30,569 bases of DNA, taken from a virus. The notes beneath the pieces were generated by a model. It saw only the letters and a list, made by a program, of their open reading frames with translations. It was not told the origin of the DNA and did no database searches. The position numbers and the translations under genes are program-made. Position 1 is the stretch's first letter. Every line of letters begins with the position of its first letter. The DNA lies in the IMG/VR virus record IMGVR_UViG_3300025949_001136, positions 1-30,569 of that record; one strand, written 5' to 3'. Positions 7,392-15,799 of this stretch are shown in pieces.

Positions 7392-10187
7392 TCAGCCACC
7401 TCCCACCGAAACGCCGCGGCGCTGCACGCCGAATCGCTGCTGCATCGCCTGCGCGGTGCGGCCGCCCTTGTTGATGTCGCTGGCGACCGCGTCCAGGACC
7501 ACGTCGATAATCACCGTATCGCCGTCACGCCGCGCGCCCGTCTGCTGCGCCTGCACGGGCTGGCCGTTGTTGGTGACGTTGACCTGGACATTGACGTCGC
7601 CGTCGCCGCCACCCTGCGTACGCACGCCCAGGCGGCCATCGCTGCCGCGACGTAGGGGCAGGATCGCCTCCGGGCCGGCCTCGCCCATCAGGCCCGCGCC
7701 GTTGGCGAACTTGAACATGGTCGGGTTGCTCACCACCTGGCCGGAGAACCGAGACAGGCTGGCCGAGTTGTAGACGCCGCCCTTGGCATTCACCTGGCTG
7801 ACGAAACCCTGGCTGTTGTAGCTGAGGCCGCCCTGCCCGTTCGTGCCGCCGAAGCCGCCGCTGCCGAAGATCGAGGTGAGCACCTGCGATGCCAGGATGC
7901 GCAGTTCCATCTTCACCAGGTCGGCCACGAACGAATCCACGAGGCTCTTGAAGCTGATCTTGCCCGTGGTGACGAAGTTGGCCAGCGCGTCCGTCCAGCT
8001 GTTGAGCTGGCCGGTGACCAATTCCTCGGTCTGCTTCGATACGTTGCCGGCCTGGTCGGCGAAATTGAGCATGGCGCGCTGTGCGCCGCGGCTCCAGTCC
8101 TGCTCCGCCTTGAGCATCGTCGCGTCGGCATCCTGCGCCGCCTGGACGCGCTCCGCCTCGTACTTCTTGATGAGCGCCAGCTTCTGGTCGTACTCCTGCT
8201 GGGTCATCTGGACCCGGTTGCTCGGGTCGTTGAGCTTGGCCAGCTCCGCCTCGCTCTCGCGGTGGATGTCGATCAGCTGACGTTCCAGCGCGATCTGGCG
8301 ATCGCTCATGCCAAGGGCGGCCACCTGCAGGTCGAGCGCCTGCTTGTCGGTGGCCAGCCGCTGGTCCATGGCCGACTTGTATTCGTTGATCCCCTTCTGG
8401 GCCTGGCTGATCTGGCGGTCGTAGTACTGGTTCGTCTGGTCGATCGCCGCGCCCAGCTTCTTCTGGACCTCGATGACGGGCGCGCCGCCGGCGATAGCCT
8501 TGCCGCCTTCCTCCGCCAGCTTGCGGATCGCCTCCACGCGCTTGTCGACGATCTTGTCGTCGGTGCCCATGTTCTTGGCGAAGGCTTCCTCCACCAGCTT
8601 GTTGAACTGCTCCAGCGCGGTATTGGCTTTCTTCACGCCAGCGGCGAAGTCGGCGCCCAAGTCTTCCCGGGTGTCTACCGTGGGGATCTTCGGTAGCGGC
8701 GCGGCTGCCTTCTTCTTGGCCGCCTCCGCGGCGATCTCGTAGTCGGCCAAGCCGGTGGTGTTTTCGTGGATAGCCTTGATGTTCTTCTCGGCCTCCGCGT
8801 TGATGCGCGCGACCGCGGCGGCGAAGTCGTCGGCGGCGGCCGTGGCCGGGCGCAGGCGCTTCTCGACGTCGCGCAGCTGGTCGACGCGGCCGCTCTGGAA
8901 CGGCAGCTTGTCCAGCAGGTCCGCCTCGCTGCCGGCCAGGTCCGCCAGCATGGTGCGAATCGTGTTGAACGACCCGACGGCGCCGGCCTTGATGGCCTCC
9001 CAGGCGATCAGTGCGCCGGCCTTGATCTTCTCCCAGCTGGTCAGCAGGCCGTCCACGAGCGCGATGCCGGCCAGGCGCACCTCGAGGAACTGGTCCCGCA
9101 GGTAGGAACCGATCTCCCAGCCCACGAAGCCTGCCGCCAGCAGCTTGAACGCCACGCCCAGCAGGCCGACCTCCTTGATGGCCGACGAGAAGCTGGCCGA
9201 GGTCACCGCGCCCCACTCGGCTTGGGCCACCACCAGCGCCTTGAGCGCCGCGAGCTGGCCGCCCATGCTGGCGATCCAGCGCGCGCCGTTCAGCAGCAGG
9301 TTCTGCGTGTACACCGCCGCGGCGATCTCGCCGAGCCGCGTCACGGCGTCGATGATCGCGTCGAAGTTGTCGACCACCGCCTGCGCGCCGGCCGCGATCG
9401 TATCCAGCGTCGCCTTCCATTGGTCGCCGCGGAAGAACGTCGCGGCCTTGACGGCGATGTCGGCCAGCACCGGCCCGAGCACCGTGGCGAGCTGGTTGGC
9501 CACGCCCTTGCCGACGAAGGACAACTGCTCCATCGCGTCGTTGAAGCGCTCCGCCGTCGGCGCCGCGTCCTTGCTGACGATCAGGCCGAAGTCCTTGGCC
9601 ATCTTGATGTAGTCGTCGAGACCGGCCTTGCCGCCATTGAGCAGCGGGATCAGCTGGGCGCCGGATTTGCCGAACAGGTCGGTGGCCAGCGCGGTCTTCG
9701 TCGCGCCGTCCTTGAGCTGAGAGAAGCGATCGGCCACCTCGCCGAACAGCTGCTCGGTCGACTTCATTTTCCCGCTGGCGTCGGTGACCGAGATCCCGAG
9801 CGCCTTGAACTGGGCGATCTGCGCTTTGTTGCCGGCCGCCGCCTTCGTGGCAGCCTGCTCCAGCTTCACCATCGACTTGTTGAAGCCCTCGCCATCCACG
9901 CCGGCCTGCTGAGCCGCCAGGCGCCAGCCAGATAGGGTTTCGGTGCTGACGCCCACCTTCTGCGACAGCTTGCTGATCTCGTCCTGCACGTCGAGTGCGG
10001 ACTGCACGAAGTGGGCGACGGCGCCGACGCTGAACGCGCCACCGATCGCGGTGGCGATGCCGGCCAGCGTGCGGCTGATTTCCTTGGCGCGTTGCTCGGC
10101 AATGCGCGCAGCACGCCCCAGGTCGGACTCCAGCTTGGCGATGCGCGCCTCCAGGTCAATGGAGACGGTGCCGACGTTGTTAGCCAT
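7392..10187 (-). CDS. Tail tape measure protein (931 aa)
   Basis: Sets tail length and passes through the tail tube at injection. The N-terminus is a helical coiled coil (DLEARIAKLESDLGRAARIAEQ) followed by the tape-measure core (VQDEISKLSQKVGVSTETLSGW, LFGKSGAQLIPLLNGG). Hydrophobic helices lie about residues 290-380 and long charged helices follow. The C-terminal region has the lambda-type ending: WTDALANFVTTGKISFKSLVDSFVADLVKMELRILASQVL, a Gly-rich stretch, then GEAGPEAILPLRRGSDGRLGV. At about 0.15 nm per residue the length suggests a tail near 140 nm. It follows the chaperone genes, as expected. Confidence 0.95.
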   Translation of the reverse strand: MANNVGTVSIDLEARIAKLESDLGRAARIAEQRAKEISRTLAGIATAIGGAFSVGAVAHFVQSALDVQDEISKLSQKVGVSTETLSGWRLAAQQAGVDGEGFNKSMVKLEQAATKAAAGNKAQIAQFKALGISVTDASGKMKSTEQLFGEVADRFSQLKDGATKTALATDLFGKSGAQLIPLLNGGKAGLDDYIKMAKDFGLIVSKDAAPTAERFNDAMEQLSFVGKGVANQLATVLGPVLADIAVKAATFFRGDQWKATLDTIAAGAQAVVDNFDAIIDAVTRLGEIAAAVYTQNLLLNGARWIASMGGQLAALKALVVAQAEWGAVTSASFSSAIKEVGLLGVAFKLLAAGFVGWEIGSYLRDQFLEVRLAGIALVDGLLTSWEKIKAGALIAWEAIKAGAVGSFNTIRTMLADLAGSEADLLDKLPFQSGRVDQLRDVEKRLRPATAAADDFAAAVARINAEAEKNIKAIHENTTGLADYEIAAEAAKKKAAAPLPKIPTVDTREDLGADFAAGVKKANTALEQFNKLVEEAFAKNMGTDDKIVDKRVEAIRKLAEEGGKAIAGGAPVIEVQKKLGAAIDQTNQYYDRQISQAQKGINEYKSAMDQRLATDKQALDLQVAALGMSDRQIALERQLIDIHRESEAELAKLNDPSNRVQMTQQEYDQKLALIKKYEAERVQAAQDADATMLKAEQDWSRGAQRAMLNFADQAGNVSKQTEELVTGQLNSWTDALANFVTTGKISFKSLVDSFVADLVKMELRILASQVLTSIFGSGGFGGTNGQGGLSYNSQGFVSQVNAKGGVYNSASLSRFSGQVVSNPTMFKFANGAGLMGEAGPEAILPLRRGSDGRLGVRTQGGGDGDVNVQVNVTNNGQPVQAQQTGARRDGDTVIIDVVLDAVASDINKGGRTAQAMQQRFGVQRRGVSVGGG

Positions 10188-10190
10188 AGA

Positions 10191-10813
10191 TCACCCGCGG
10201 GACTGTCGGCTGGAAGAGACGAAGGCCTGGACGATCTCGATGTCGAGGCCGGGGACGTCCGCGGGCGGATCGCCGTCGAACGCGGTTGCGGTTTGCACGG
10301 GGCCGATGGGCGCCTCGACCAACGGGTACACCCGGGCGAAGGCGAGCCAGCTGAAAAACTCCGAGCGGGTCATGCGACGGCGCAGCTCTGCCACTGTCGC
10401 ACCCATTCGGAGGGCGAGGACATGCCATAGGAAGTCCTCGCCGCCCCGGCTCAGTTTTTTACGTGGTCCTCGACGACCGCGGCCTGGTCGGCGCCATAGC
10501 CGTGGATGTCCAGGACTTCCTTGATGAGGGCATCCAGCAGCGGGCGCCGGAACGCGCGGGCCTCGGCATAGCTGATCGGGGAGCCATCCTCGCGGGTGAC
10601 GCTCGCGGCGACCGCACGGGCGGACAGCGTGGCGACCTTCTCCGGGTCGCGCACGCCCTTGCCATTGGTGGTGTCGAATACCTTGGTGCACTCGGCATCC
10701 GACAGTTCGGTGATGAAGTACTTCCGCGACTTCTCGCCGATGGTGATGGTGCGTTCGTAGCCGTTGGGCGCCTCGAAATCGTCGAGGACGACCGACTTTT
10801 TTTCGTTCGTCAT
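10191..10813 (-). CDS. Tail assembly chaperone GT fusion made by -1 frameshift (207 aa)
   Basis: Long product of the chaperone gene pair, equivalent to lambda gpGT. Ribosomes start at 10813, slip back one base on the heptamer A AAA AAC (10460-10454) just before the TGA stop, and continue to the stop at 10191-10193. The T-like part (87 residues, with MGATVAELRRRMTRSEFFSWLAFARVYPL) resembles the 'GATVAEL..RMT..EF..W.AF' ending of GT proteins in many HK97-like phages. The T-like region has no convincing start and Shine-Dalgarno of its own. The frame relation (-1) was checked from coordinates. Confidence 0.85.
10451..10813 (-). CDS. Tail assembly chaperone, G-like (120 aa)
   Basis: Short product of the pair, ending at the TGA right after the slippery site. 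It would bind the tape measure protein during tail assembly and is absent from the virion in lambda. The sequence (VVLDDFEAPNGYERTITIGEKSRKYFITELSDAECTKVFDTT) is the family's usual small N-terminal beta fold plus helices. It lies between the tail tube and tape measure genes. The Shine-Dalgarno before ATG 10813 is weak. Confidence 0.88.
   Translation of the reverse strand: MTNEKKSVVLDDFEAPNGYERTITIGEKSRKYFITELSDAECTKVFDTTNGKGVRDPEKVATLSARAVAASVTREDGSPISYAEARAFRRPLLDALIKEVLDIHGYGADQAAVVEDHVKN
10454..10460 (-). other. Programmed -1 ribosomal frameshift slippery site
   Basis: The minus-strand codons are GTA AAA AAC TGA, giving the canonical heptamer A AAA AAC immediately before the stop. A back-slip of one base opens the T-like frame. 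I could not convincingly identify a downstream stimulatory structure, although the following region is GC-rich. Confidence 0.88.
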
Positions 10814-10900
10814 GGGAAATCACCGTTGAACAGATAGGTGCCGCCGACGCGCGGGCCGCGCCACGGTGGACAACGCGGTGTCTTCCCGCGCGCCAGCGAC

Positions 10901-10925
10901 AAAACGTGGGCCACCGCTACGGTGG
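10901..10925 (-). terminator. Hairpin directly after the tail tube gene
   Basis: Minus strand: CCACCG, a TAG loop, then CGGTGG, one base after the tail tube stop codon, followed after six bases by a TTTT run. The T-run is short and detached, so it may be a weak terminator or a hairpin that protects the 3' end of an abundant mRNA. Confidence 0.5.
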
Positions 10926-10926
10926 A

Positions 10927-11391
10927 TCAGGGCGTTTTCTGCGAGAGCGTCCAGGCACCCGAACGCTGGATCACCAGCTCGAACTTCCAGACGTTGTTCG
11001 CTTCGAGCTGCCAACTCACGTCGGCCACGTAGCCCTTGAAGCTGATGCCGGTACGGCTGGTCGGCGGCGTCAGCACGCTACCGGTGACGGTCGGCGGCGC
11101 GGTGCCGTCGGAGCCGCCGACGTACCACTGCACGACGGCGCCGGATTCCTTGAGTTCCACCAGCGTCTCGAACACGGTGTCCGCGGAGTCGTAGGCGCCG
11201 CCGATGGTGACCTGGCCCGGCGTGGCCATGCCGGCCTCGTATTCGCGTTCCTGCGAGCTGAAACAGGTGACGTCCACCTGGTCGCGCGGGCCGGCCAGGC
11301 CGCTGAACGACATCACGCAGGCGATCTTGTCGACGGCCGTGCCGTCCGGGCTGACGTAGACGTCGGTGCCCTGGGTCTTGAGCTTGCCCAT
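10927..11391 (-). CDS. Major tail (tube) protein (154 aa)
   Basis: Forms the tail tube. The sequence has the usual tube pattern: GTDVYVSPDGTAVDKIACVMSFSGLAGPRDQVDVTCF, then EAGMATPGQVTIGGAYD, and a C-terminal strand set with SFKGYVADVSWQLEANNVWKFELVIQRSG. I chose ATG 11391, which has GAGGAAA 8 nt upstream; a TTG/GTG-type start at 11427 would lie within the upstream terminator. It is bracketed by hairpins on both sides, fitting a highly expressed separate mRNA segment. Confidence 0.88.
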   Translation of the reverse strand: MGKLKTQGTDVYVSPDGTAVDKIACVMSFSGLAGPRDQVDVTCFSSQEREYEAGMATPGQVTIGGAYDSADTVFETLVELKESGAVVQWYVGGSDGTAPPTVTGSVLTPPTSRTGISFKGYVADVSWQLEANNVWKFELVIQRSGAWTLSQKTP

Positions 11392-11421
11392 GGTGTTTTC
11401 CTCAATAAGGGTGGGTTTCGG

Positions 11422-11456
11422 GCACAAAAAAAGCCCGCGCGAGGGCGGGCTTGTGC
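11422..11456 (-). terminator. Intrinsic terminator upstream of the tail tube gene
   Basis: Minus strand stem AAGCCCGC/GCGGGCTT (8 bp) with a 6-nt loop and seven T after it; flanking GCACAA/TTGTGC could pair as an alternative outer stem. It lies between the DUF3168 gene and the tail tube Shine-Dalgarno. Confidence 0.88.
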
Positions 11457-11493
11457 GGCGTCCGGCGTGCCAACCGGGCGGCTTGGAGGTGGT

Positions 11494-11847
11494 TTAGCGT
11501 TCGTCCCAGAACGACCAGTCGAAGCCGACGCGGAACAGCTTCGTCTCCGGGTCTCGGTCTTCGATGTAGCCGCCGGCCATGTAGCCGAACGGGTCGAGCG
11601 CCGCGCGGCACGCGGCCGAAATCGCCGCCGCGGTGTCGAAGTCTTCGGCCCAGGCGTGTATCTGGACGCGGTCGTAGTCCACGTCCGGCGCCCGGTTGAG
11701 GTAAACGATCGGCTCAAGCGCCACGCCGCCGAACACGACATACGGCGCGGGAGTGCCTTGCGGTGCCACGACGCGATGAATGCCATCGCCGACCAGGGCT
11801 ACCACACCGGCATCGCCAGCCAGGATTGGATAGGTCTCGGTGATCAC
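11494..11847 (-). CDS. DUF3168 tail completion/terminator-type protein (117 aa)
   Basis: Tail terminator or neck protein of the DUF3168 family, capping the tail and joining it to the head. Family pattern: short helix at the N-terminus, DGIHRVVAPQGTPAPYVVFGGV, then DYDRVQIHAWAEDFDTAAAISAACRAAL, ending in FRVGFDWSFWDER. Its ATG overlaps the stop of the HK97-gp10-like gene by 4 bp (ATGA). The terminator at 11422-11456 follows. Confidence 0.9.
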   Translation of the reverse strand: MITETYPILAGDAGVVALVGDGIHRVVAPQGTPAPYVVFGGVALEPIVYLNRAPDVDYDRVQIHAWAEDFDTAAAISAACRAALDPFGYMAGGYIEDRDPETKLFRVGFDWSFWDER

Positions 11848-12347
11848 CCACCACCTCCCCGCTTCGCCAGCTCAACCGCGGCGGCCACATCCTGGTGCAG
11901 GCTTGCCGCGAACACGTCGACCGCCGAGGTCTTCTTGTTCTCGAAGGTGGGCCGCAGGAACGGATATGCCGGCATGCGCGAGGTGCCGAACTCCAGGAAC
12001 TTGCCGTAGTACGCGTTACCCCAATCCGCGAAGCGCGTCCCAGCGCGCTGCAGGCGCTTGTTAACGCGGCTGTGGGCGTACTTGCGCCGACGCGTGCGCA
12101 TCGTGACGGTATAGCGCTCCGCCGCGCCCGATGCCGCTGGATTGCGGTCGCGCCGGATGATGATGTTGTCGTGCAGGTTCCAGGTGCGGTGGCGCACGCG
12201 CTGCCGCGCTTCGTCACGGAACGGCTTCGCCGCGGCGAAAAGCGCCTTACGGATCGGCCCGCCATTCTTGCCCGATAGCGCGGCCGGCAGCGCGCGGAGC
12301 GCCGCGATGGTGTCGTCCAGGCCGGTGATTTTCAGCTCATCAGCCAC
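11844..12347 (-). CDS. HK97 gp10-family head-tail morphogenesis protein (167 aa)
   Basis: Neck or tail completion protein of the HK97-gp10 family. Typical features: the DDTIAALRALPAAL helix, a helical KALFAAAKPFRDEARQRV region, and the conserved YYGKFLEFGTSRMPAYPFLRPTFE block near residues 112-134. The protein is very basic. It overlaps the head closure gene (8 bp) and the DUF3168 gene (4 bp), so the whole connector set is tightly coupled. Confidence 0.92.
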   Translation of the reverse strand: MADELKITGLDDTIAALRALPAALSGKNGGPIRKALFAAAKPFRDEARQRVRHRTWNLHDNIIIRRDRNPAASGAAERYTVTMRTRRRKYAHSRVNKRLQRAGTRFADWGNAYYGKFLEFGTSRMPAYPFLRPTFENKKTSAVDVFAASLHQDVAAAVELAKRGGGG

Positions 12348-12681
12348 GGTTTACGCCCTCGCTCACCGGCAGCGTCAGATACCGGCGCTGCGTCTTGGTG
12401 TCGGGTAGCGCGCCGGCGATGTTGTAGATCTGGCCGGTCAGCTCATCGCGCAACCGCATGTTCGCCTTGATGCCGTCCATCCAGCGCATGACGATCTTTC
12501 CGGTGATCTGCGACTGGGCAGCCTGAGCAGCGATGAACTCGCGCGCCGTGAGCGCCGACTTCTCCGCCGGGATGCCGCCCTGCACCAGCTCCCACGTCTC
12601 CACCGTGCCGCCACTGGTCGGGTTCTTGGTTTGCACCGGCCGCTCCAGCGCCAGCCGCATTCGAAGGCGCCCGGACCTCAT
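12340..12681 (-). CDS. Head closure (head-tail adaptor) protein (113 aa)
   Basis: SPP1 gp16/HK97 gp7-type stopper protein that closes the connector after packaging. Family pattern: GRLRMRLALERPVQTKNPTSGGTVETWELV, then IPAEKSALTAREFIAAQAAQSQ, IVMRWMDGIKANMRLRDE and YNIAGALPD. Length is normal. It overlaps the connector gene by 4 bp. Confidence 0.9.
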   Translation of the reverse strand: MRSGRLRMRLALERPVQTKNPTSGGTVETWELVQGGIPAEKSALTAREFIAAQAAQSQITGKIVMRWMDGIKANMRLRDELTGQIYNIAGALPDTKTQRRYLTLPVSEGVNRG

Positions 12682-13346
12682 ATGGTCACCACTTTCGCCA
12701 GCGAGATCAGGCGGTCGAAGGCTGGGTTCTCGATCGCTACGCCGGTGGTCATGGTCGACTCGCTGTTCTCGTACAGGTCGGCCACCAGCATCAGCACCGC
12801 GGCGCGCAGGGCCGGATGCACGTTAGCGCCGTAGTCTGGTTCGGGCGGGTTGCCCACCATGGCCGGCTCCGCGCCGACGTCGTAGGTCACCGAGACCGCG
12901 CCGGGCACGGCCTGAGTGCAAGGCCACGGCTTGTGCGGGGCATGCGCGACGCGGCCGGGTACGCTTTCCGCATCCGCCGCGTACAGCGCCGGGTCGAGCG
13001 TCTGGCGCACGCCGTCGCTGTCCAGGTAGGTCACGCTATGCACGGCAGCGACATCGCCACCGGGAAGGCGCAGCGGTGTTTCGAAGCGGTCGTAGGTGAC
13101 ACGCCAGGTCTGCCGCACCAGCGCGCGGTTGGCCGCCGCCTCGACGATCACGCGTGCCGCGGCGATCTGCAGCGCTAGCAGTTCGTCGTCGTCGGTGCTG
13201 ATGAGGCGAAGCTGCTTGCGCGCAAGATCGACCGTCACCGGCTCCCCTGCAGGGGGCGTGACGACCACGACGCTCCGCACGTTGTAGGGCATGCGGACCG
13301 ACGACGGCGTCGGCAGTCCGAACAGGGGGCCGGTGTATTCGTACAT
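12678..13346 (-). CDS. Head-tail connector protein, phiE125 gp8-like (222 aa)
   Basis: Adaptor that docks under the portal. The N-terminal region (about 31-70) is the helical DNA-packaging/connector motif (VTVDLARKQLRLISTDDDELLALQIAAARVIVEAAANRALV), followed by the beta region with TWRVTYDRFETPLRLPGGDVAAVHSVTYLDSDG. The C-terminal helix has HPALRAAVLMLVADLYENSES. ATG 13346 has GGGGAAG upstream; a start at Met19 is possible but less well supported. Confidence 0.88.
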   Translation of the reverse strand: MYEYTGPLFGLPTPSSVRMPYNVRSVVVVTPPAGEPVTVDLARKQLRLISTDDDELLALQIAAARVIVEAAANRALVRQTWRVTYDRFETPLRLPGGDVAAVHSVTYLDSDGVRQTLDPALYAADAESVPGRVAHAPHKPWPCTQAVPGAVSVTYDVGAEPAMVGNPPEPDYGANVHPALRAAVLMLVADLYENSESTMTTGVAIENPAFDRLISLAKVVTI

Positions 13347-13349
13347 GCG

Positions 13350-13583
13350 TTACTTCCCCGGGTTCGCCGGCTTCTTGTTAGGCACCGGCGGAGGCTCGAC
13401 CGCAGCGCCATCTTCTTCGCCGATCACGCCGTCCCACGTCTCGGCGTCCGGAACCTCTTCCGCCGTGACCTGGTCGTCCAGCGCGCCCTCCTTGAGCCCA
13501 TCTTTCAGGGCGCGCCCCACCACTTCCGCGAACACCCCCGACGGCACGCCGCGGAAGGCGCGCAAGACTCGTACCTGTGCCAT
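13350..13583 (-). CDS. Small hypothetical phage head-region protein (77 aa)
   Basis: Between the major capsid and connector genes. N-terminus MAQVRVLRAFRGVPSGVFAEVVG, an acidic middle (AEEVPDAETWDGVIGEEDG) and a Pro/Lys-rich end. Short proteins of this shape are common at this place in HK97-like phages. TGAGG lies about 8 nt before the ATG. No function assigned. Confidence 0.7.
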   Translation of the reverse strand: MAQVRVLRAFRGVPSGVFAEVVGRALKDGLKEGALDDQVTAEEVPDAETWDGVIGEEDGAAVEPPPVPNKKPANPGK

Positions 13584-13599
13584 ATCGATACCTCAATGC

Positions 13600-13634
13600 T
13601 GAGAGAAAGAGACCGGGCGGCGTGACCGCCCGGT
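13600..13634 (-). terminator. Hairpin after the major capsid gene
   Basis: Perfect 9-bp stem ACCGGGCGG/CCGCCCGGT with a 5-nt loop, 18 bp after the major capsid stop, followed on the minus strand by a pyrimidine run (CTCTTTCTCTC). It could be a partial terminator or an mRNA-stabilising hairpin. Confidence 0.7.
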
Positions 13635-13652
13635 CAAGATGACGCGCGACGC

Positions 13653-14918
13653 TCAGGTCGCGGAGTTGGCGTAGTACTTCACCGGGCCGCCGGTATCGAT
13701 CAGGTTGCCGCCGGAGCGCATCCAGCACAGGAAACCCACCTGGCCCTTGGAGGTGTAGACAGAGTCCGTGAATCGGAACAGGGTGATCTGCATCGCGTCG
13801 CGGATCTTGTAGTTCGTGAAGTCGCCGAAGAGGATCGACTTCGCGTTGGCGGCCATGGTGGCCACGTCCTGGTTGATGGTGAACGGCCGGCCGAGCAGCG
13901 TGTCCGGGATGCCCATGGCGATGCCGTTGTCGTAGTAGCCCGGCAGGAAGATCGGGCGACCCTGCTGGTCCTTGAGCTTGCGCAGCACCGCCAGCGTGTT
14001 GTCGTGGAACATGAAGCGGGTCTTGCCGCGCTTGCGGTAGGCCGGATCCACCGAGTGCTCCAGGTCGACCAGGTCGTCGTAGGTGACGGTGCCGGTCTGT
14101 CCGGTCGCACCCACCTTGCCCGATGCGGCGCCGGTGACGATGCCGCGCGGCTGGCTGCTGCCGGTGCCGGTGGTGAAGTACTGGTTCTGGATGCGGCCCA
14201 TGCGCGTGGACAGGCGATTGGCCAAGAACGCCTCGATGTTCACGCTGGAGTCCTGCAGCAGCTCGAACGGCACGGTGATGATCTTGGAGCTGAACTTGTA
14301 CACGTTCAGGCCCACGGTGCCGAACGAGGCATCGAGCGCGGTGGCCGTGGTGTTCTCGGGCACCAGCTCGCCGACCTCGGACGTACCGTCCGACGTCGGG
14401 AAGTTCATCGGGTTGCCGCTTTCGGTCTGGAAGACCTCGGCCACTTCGCGCATGCCACCGAAGTCCTTGAGCGCTTCGGTCACCGACGCGACGATGTCGG
14501 TCTGCACGGTGTAACCGCCCTGGCCGCCGTTCGCCGGATCGCCGGACATGGTGTTGCGGACGATCTTGAAGCCGTTGTTCTCGGCGGTCATGAGCTGACG
14601 GGCCTGCGCCCAGTCGTCGTTACTCATGCCTTCGGTGCCGTGGCGAAGCCACTTGTTGACGGCGCGCGCCGGGGTCAGTTCCTCGGTGTCGTGCTCGCGG
14701 ACGCCGGCATCCTTGAAGGCGCGCGCGGCGTCGTTGTCGAGGATCTTCTGGTTGCGGGTGATCTCGCCGTCGACGCGTTCGATGTCGGCGTTGAGCTTGT
14801 CGAACTGTTCGGTGTGCTCGGGCTTCCACTTGTCGCCCGGGTTCTCGTTCACGAGCTTGCGGGCTTCGTTGGCCAGCGCATTGCGGCGCTCCCGCAGGGC
14901 CAGGATCGGCTGAGTCAT
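13653..14918 (-). CDS. HK97-family major capsid protein (421 aa)
   Basis: Forms the head shell. The N-terminal ~100 residues are a helical, charged scaffold-like delta domain (LALRERRNALANEARKLVNE...IERVDGEITRNQKIL), which the head protease would remove. The rest is the HK97 fold: GGYTVQTDIVASVTEALKDFGGMREVAEVF, an E-loop region with PTSDGTSEVGELVPENT, FGTVGLNVYKFSSKIITVPFELLQDS and AFLANRLSTRMGRIQNQYFTTGTGSSQPRGI. I chose ATG 14918 (AAGGAAAG upstream); the open frame further upstream is a shadow and crosses the terminator. It is bracketed by hairpins on both sides. Confidence 0.95.
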   Translation of the reverse strand: MTQPILALRERRNALANEARKLVNENPGDKWKPEHTEQFDKLNADIERVDGEITRNQKILDNDAARAFKDAGVREHDTEELTPARAVNKWLRHGTEGMSNDDWAQARQLMTAENNGFKIVRNTMSGDPANGGQGGYTVQTDIVASVTEALKDFGGMREVAEVFQTESGNPMNFPTSDGTSEVGELVPENTTATALDASFGTVGLNVYKFSSKIITVPFELLQDSSVNIEAFLANRLSTRMGRIQNQYFTTGTGSSQPRGIVTGAASGKVGATGQTGTVTYDDLVDLEHSVDPAYRKRGKTRFMFHDNTLAVLRKLKDQQGRPIFLPGYYDNGIAMGIPDTLLGRPFTINQDVATMAANAKSILFGDFTNYKIRDAMQITLFRFTDSVYTSKGQVGFLCWMRSGGNLIDTGGPVKYYANSAT

Positions 14919-14939
14919 GTGTGCTTTCCTTGGGGCAAT

Positions 14940-14963
14940 AAAAAAGCCGCCCGGAGGCGGCTT
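14940..14963 (-). terminator. Intrinsic terminator upstream of the major capsid gene
   Basis: Minus strand stem AAGCCGCC/GGCGGCTT (8 bp), 4-nt loop, followed by TTTTTTA. It sits between the head protease stop and the major capsid Shine-Dalgarno. Confidence 0.85.
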
Positions 14964-14986
14964 GGTTGGCTGCGTGCGGGAGGCCG

Positions 14987-15799
14987 TTACGCAGGTGTCG
15001 AGCCGAGCAGCCGGAGCAGGCGGCTCGCGCGTTCGTGGTCGTGATTGGCCGGGGCCGCCGGCGGCGGGGCTGGCGCGGCGGCCGGCGCAGGGGCTGGAGC
15101 GGGTGCCGGCGCAGCAGCGACGGCGGACAGCTGTTTCGGTACGCGGGCGAACGGCAGGCCTTCGAGGTTCCACTGCTTGGCGCGGTTCTCGGCGGATCCA
15201 TCGCCAGCGCCCTGCTCTTCGCCGTCGTCACCCTGCAGGCCATCGGCCAAGCCGGCGGCCACGGCTTCCGTGTCGCTGAACCAGGTCTCCGCGGCCATCC
15301 AGGCCTTGGCTTGGTCGACGGTAACACCCGATTTCGCCGCGTACTGCTCGGCGATCTGGTTGTCAATCTTGTCCAGCAAGCTGGCCATCGTGGTCAGGTC
15401 GGTGCTGTTGCCGATCGCGACGGTCCACGCCTGGTGCACCATGAGCATCGAGCCCTTGGCCATCAGGGTCTTGCCGGCAGCCGTCGTGAGGAACGTGGCC
15501 GCACTGGCGGCCATGCCATCGACGTAGGCAACAGTCTCGCCCTTGAAGTCGCGCAGCGCCTGCGCCATGGCGACGCCCTCGAAGACGTCGCCACCAGGGG
15601 AGTTGATGCGGACGTTGAGGCGGCCCGCGGTGGACTGACGGACCGCCTTGACGAAGTCGGAGGCCGGCACGCCGTCGCCCCAGAAGTCCGCCCCGATCAC
15701 GCCATACACGTACAGCGTGTCCTCGCCGTCGCCCTGCACAAGCTCGCAGCGCGTGGCGGTGCCGGGCTTATTTGCCCGGAGTAGGTGGATCTTGTTCAC
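14987..15799 (-). CDS. ClpP-type head maturation protease (S14; 270 aa)
   Basis: Cleaves the scaffold domain from the capsid protein during head maturation. Motifs: YVYGVIGADFWGDGV, NVRINSPGGDVFEGVAMAQAL, the nucleophile Ser in DGMAASAATFL (near residue 100), His in GSMLMVHQAWT (near 122), and an acidic residue in LLDKIDNQIAEQYA (near 146). A Pro/Ala-rich linker precedes a short C-terminal helix. I prefer GTG 15799 because a full GGAGG lies 6 nt before it; ATG 15811 is in frame but would place the GGAGG inside the gene. It overlaps the portal gene by about 32 bp. Confidence 0.92.
   Translation of the reverse strand: MNKIHLLRANKPGTATRCELVQGDGEDTLYVYGVIGADFWGDGVPASDFVKAVRQSTAGRLNVRINSPGGDVFEGVAMAQALRDFKGETVAYVDGMAASAATFLTTAAGKTLMAKGSMLMVHQAWTVAIGNSTDLTTMASLLDKIDNQIAEQYAAKSGVTVDQAKAWMAAETWFSDTEAVAAGLADGLQGDDGEEQGAGDGSAENRAKQWNLEGLPFARVPKQLSAVAAAPAPAPAPAPAAAPAPPPAAPANHDHERASRLLRLLGSTPA

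Noticed and set aside
7525-9420. 631-codon minus-strand frame within the tape measure gene
   Set aside because: Same strand but another frame of the tape measure gene, with Arg/Gly/Pro-rich low-complexity sequence; no start signal.
8766-9935. 389-codon plus-strand frame opposite the tape measure gene
   Set aside because: Antisense shadow with biased composition and no recognisable fold.
14919-15173. Upstream extension of the major capsid gene (85 codons)
   Set aside because: Crosses the terminator at 14940-14963 and reads the protease gene out of frame; ATG 14918 has a good Shine-Dalgarno.
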